Source of the DNA: Ixodes scapularis
Taxonomy: Eukaryota; Arthropoda; Arachnida; Ixodida; Ixodidae
Assembly: GCF_016920785.2 (NCBI RefSeq)
Contig: NW_024609955.1
Span: 992,001-1,056,000, forward strand
Direction: 5' to 3'
Length of the DNA: 64,000 nt
Shown: one piece after another, positions 62,518 through 64,000 of the stretch
Position numbering within the stretch: the first letter of the stretch is position 1
How the letters are laid out: each line of letters starts with the position of its first letter
Translations under genes and position numbers: made by a program
The notes under the pieces: model-generated
Seen by the model: the letters and a program-made list of their open reading frames with translations, nothing else
Database searches by the model: none
Told to the model about the DNA's origin: nothing

Positions 62518-63228
62518 TTATCTCGGCACTATGTAAAAGTCATATCGGTCCCAACCGAGGTATGTGACGTAACAATAGTACTTGTTCGTGTCGACGCCGT
62601 TGCAAATGACGGCGTTTCTCATATTCATCCACTTGCGCTCGCCACACGAAGATGATAATTTTTCAAAATCCTGTTGCTTGTAGACGCCCTTGTACTTTAG
62701 ACCCTCCACGTACTTTATCGTCTTTGTTACGCGGTCTTCTTTGGACACGTCGTAATAATCGTACCAAATTTTGTAAAATCCCGATTTGGAATTGAGGTAG
62801 CCGTTGAGTACGTAGTCGATCAGGCCCAGAGTCTTTGTAAACTTGTGACGACCGCCGTACAGTCTCTTTTTATATTCCAGTTGTAGAAAAATCTGCCGTC
62901 GGCTGTACATCATGTCGGATATTACGACGTCTCTACAGGCGTTCACAAAGTTTACGACCATCGTCATCTTGTAGCGCGTGTCGTCGTCCACGGTGGTCGT
63001 GGCCTTGAACGTAAACACCAGGACGATGTCTTTGGCGTCTACCTGTTCGCAGGGCGGATCTTGGACGTGGTGATTTTCCGCAAAGTACCGGGACACGTAG
63101 ACCAGGATCGTGGGGTCTATGGAGCGGCACACGTCCAAACCGACGTCGATGTAGTCTCCGAATGCAGAAGGCGACGGCTCTGTGTCCGCCTGCCCCAAGT
63201 CTAATCGCTCGAGAACCGGTAGTTCCAT
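62518..63228 (-). CDS. viral multigene-family protein, member 3
   Basis: 236 residues; ATG at 63228 after AGTAAATAAGAAATGG. The same block order as members 1 and 2: KMTMVVNFVNACRD, QIFLQLEYKK, LGLIDYVLNGYL, EGLKYKGVYKQQDFEKL, and WMNMRNAVICNGVDTNKYY. The N-terminus is acidic. Lies directly after member 2 on the same strand, so these two are a tandem pair and member 1 is distant. Function unknown. Confidence 0.77.
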   Translation of the reverse strand: MELPVLERLDLGQADTEPSPSAFGDYIDVGLDVCRSIDPTILVYVSRYFAENHHVQDPPCEQVDAKDIVLVFTFKATTTVDDDTRYKMTMVVNFVNACRDVVISDMMYSRRQIFLQLEYKKRLYGGRHKFTKTLGLIDYVLNGYLNSKSGFYKIWYDYYDVSKEDRVTKTIKYVEGLKYKGVYKQQDFEKLSSSCGERKWMNMRNAVICNGVDTNKYYCYVTYLGWDRYDFYIVPR

Positions 63229-63231
63229 TTC

Positions 63232-63435
63232 TTATTTACTATTATGTATCAAAGACGGGCCCTCTCTGTATACGAGAAAGGCGAGAAAAACGACAGCAAA
63301 AAACGGAAGTATTGATAAGATCCCAACGACTATCAAACCATTCTCAACGTCGGATAGTCGATCGTGCAAGTCTCGGTTATATAAGTAAATGCTCTGAAGC
63401 ATGACCCTGTAGACGTTGTTGGTTTCATTAGTCAT
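63232..63435 (-). CDS. small viral membrane protein
   Basis: 67 residues; ATG in GCGAATAATAAAAATG, the start motif, which also holds the stop of the preceding gene. One membrane segment (GLIVVGILSILPFFAVVFLA) near residues 34-56, with a short polar tail. Together with the gene before it and the one at 57798, this adds to a set of small single-span envelope candidates. Confidence 0.7.
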   Translation of the reverse strand: MTNETNNVYRVMLQSIYLYNRDLHDRLSDVENGLIVVGILSILPFFAVVFLAFLVYREGPSLIHNSK

Positions 63436-63835
63436 TTTTATTATTCGCATACTCGCTCGAAAACAGAACGGCAAAGGCGCACAGGCAAAAGATGGGCGTC
63501 ACCCAACAGACGGCCGGATAAGAGTCTGTGATTGGGTAGACGAGTTTTTCCGCTTCGTGCGGCACAAATAGCGAAGCGTCCAGTACTTGAGGCACGTGCC
63601 TGGCGAATAGTAGGTTCGTTTCCTCGACGAGTCGATTGTCGATCTCGAAGGCATAGACGAACCTGTCTCCCCCTCCTCTTCGGTCGTCGTTGAGGCGAAT
63701 GCTAACTTCCCGGTCGGTCAGCGGTGGATCAAACACCCAGTCTTCGTCAATAAAGAGAGACTTGCGGAAAGACTGCACGGCCGCCCTCTTGTCCGACGGG
63801 ACGTAGACCGCTTCTCTGGTGTCGGAGGCAAATAA
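63428..63835 (-). pseudogene. viral membrane protein, no ATG start
   Basis: The frame is open 63835-63428 (about 135 codons) but contains no ATG; the first start-like codon is GTG at 63778. The sequence looks real (FIDEDWVFDPPLTDREVSI, LLFARHVPQVLDASLFV) with a membrane segment near the C-terminus (VCWVTPIFCLCAFAVLF). Its stop overlaps the ATG of the next gene. A lost start codon, a spliced start or a non-AUG start are the options. Confidence 0.55.
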
Positions 63836-63850
63836 TTAAACTTTATTATT

Positions 63851-64000
63851 TTAAATGTCTTCGTCGTATTCTTCTTGTGCCGTTCCTTTAAGTAAATAGG
63901 GGTTGACTGGGAAGGTGGGATTGGGTTGCATCGATTGCACCACGTCTCGACCGACTTGGTCGTTTTCAAAGACTCTTTTAGCCTCTACCGACGTGTCGGA
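63851..64000 (-). CDS. partial viral CDS, C-terminal end only
   Basis: An open minus-strand frame enters from beyond 64000 and stops with TAA at 63851-63853, followed by AATAATAAAG. The visible C-terminus includes VFENDQVGRDVVQSMQPNP and ends in acidic EEYDEDI. It shows that the viral block continues to the right of this window. No family recognised from this piece. Confidence 0.65.
   Translation of the reverse strand, partial: SDTSVEAKRVFENDQVGRDVVQSMQPNPTFPVNPYLLKGTAQEEYDEDI

Larger units (their letters stand above)
43341..64000. other. endogenous large dsDNA virus segment (partial, open to the right)
   Basis: Over 20.6 kb the DNA changes character. About 20 genes lie on both strands with gaps often under 50 bp, AATAAA signals are in those gaps, and start codons often follow an A-rich motif (AATAAAAATG type). 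Baculovirus-like IAPs and a FEN1/XPG-like nuclease are present. No transposon structure is seen inside. On the left it joins tick-type repeat DNA in the middle of an ORF. At least five genes carry lesions. The virus family is not resolved. Nudivirus-, nimavirus- or filamentous-virus-like lineages are candidates by lifestyle and gene style only. Confidence 0.82.

Noticed and set aside
43341..64000. Assignment to a named virus family such as baculovirus, nudivirus, nimavirus or an African swine fever virus-like element
   Set aside because: IAP and FEN-like genes occur in several groups, and no family-defining core gene is recognisable here.
1..64000. tRNA, rRNA, CRISPR arrays and bacterial-type operons
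   Set aside because: None seen; introns, TE types and polyadenylation signals point to eukaryotic and viral DNA.

Overview
The window looks like arthropod nuclear DNA, most likely from an ixodid tick. The first two thirds (1-43.3 kb) hold no convincing host gene. They are a graveyard of transposable elements whose LINE proteins look like the 'tick transposon' families (from memory, no search run). The last third (43.3-64.0 kb) is completely different: about 20 tightly packed, mostly intronless genes on both strands, AATAAA signals in the short gaps, an A-rich start-site motif, two IAP (BIR/RING) genes, a FEN1/XPG-like nuclease gene and several families of unknown proteins. That is the layout of a large nuclear dsDNA arthropod virus. 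It directly abuts tick-type repeat DNA and carries nonsense, frameshift and lost-start lesions, so I read it as an endogenous (integrated) viral element. I could not place it in a family.

Layout. 1-5.9 kb: no recognisable gene except a broken reading frame at 1.9-3.2 kb. 5926-8717: a complete TTAA-flanked piggyBac element with a three-exon transposase. 10.1-11.4 kb: Ty3/gypsy debris. 12.1-29.0 kb: a nested stack. An old, 5'-truncated LINE is cut into four pieces by a nearly full-length LINE (12276-18094), a hAT-like non-autonomous element (18147-19929) and an AGGG-ended DNA element (21078-28489). The last of these itself holds a second full-length LINE (21884-28011). 30462-32461: a Tc1-like DD34E element with an intact transposase apart from one short intron. 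32960-38797: a young BEL/Pao retrotransposon with 151-bp LTRs differing at one base. 40.7-41.6 kb: a decayed PIF/Harbinger-type transposase.

Viral block, left to right. A 5'-truncated proline-rich gene; a small ORF with an in-frame stop; two basic proteins, the second with a zinc ribbon and SR repeats, possibly DNA-condensing; two unknown ORFs; two tandem LRR-type paralogues; two IAP genes (one frameshifted, one intact); a 685-residue protein; then the nuclease (one in-frame TGA), a 591-residue protein with a Ser/Thr-rich N-terminus, small membrane proteins and other unknowns. A paralogous family of three proteins (52872, 61600, 62518) and a 231-bp tandem repeat array flanked by a duplicated gene end are the most unusual parts. 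The IAPs suggest control of host cell death, and the nuclease suggests DNA replication or repair. No polymerase, helicase, RNA polymerase subunit or capsid gene can be recognised here, so the virus must continue beyond 64 kb if it is complete.
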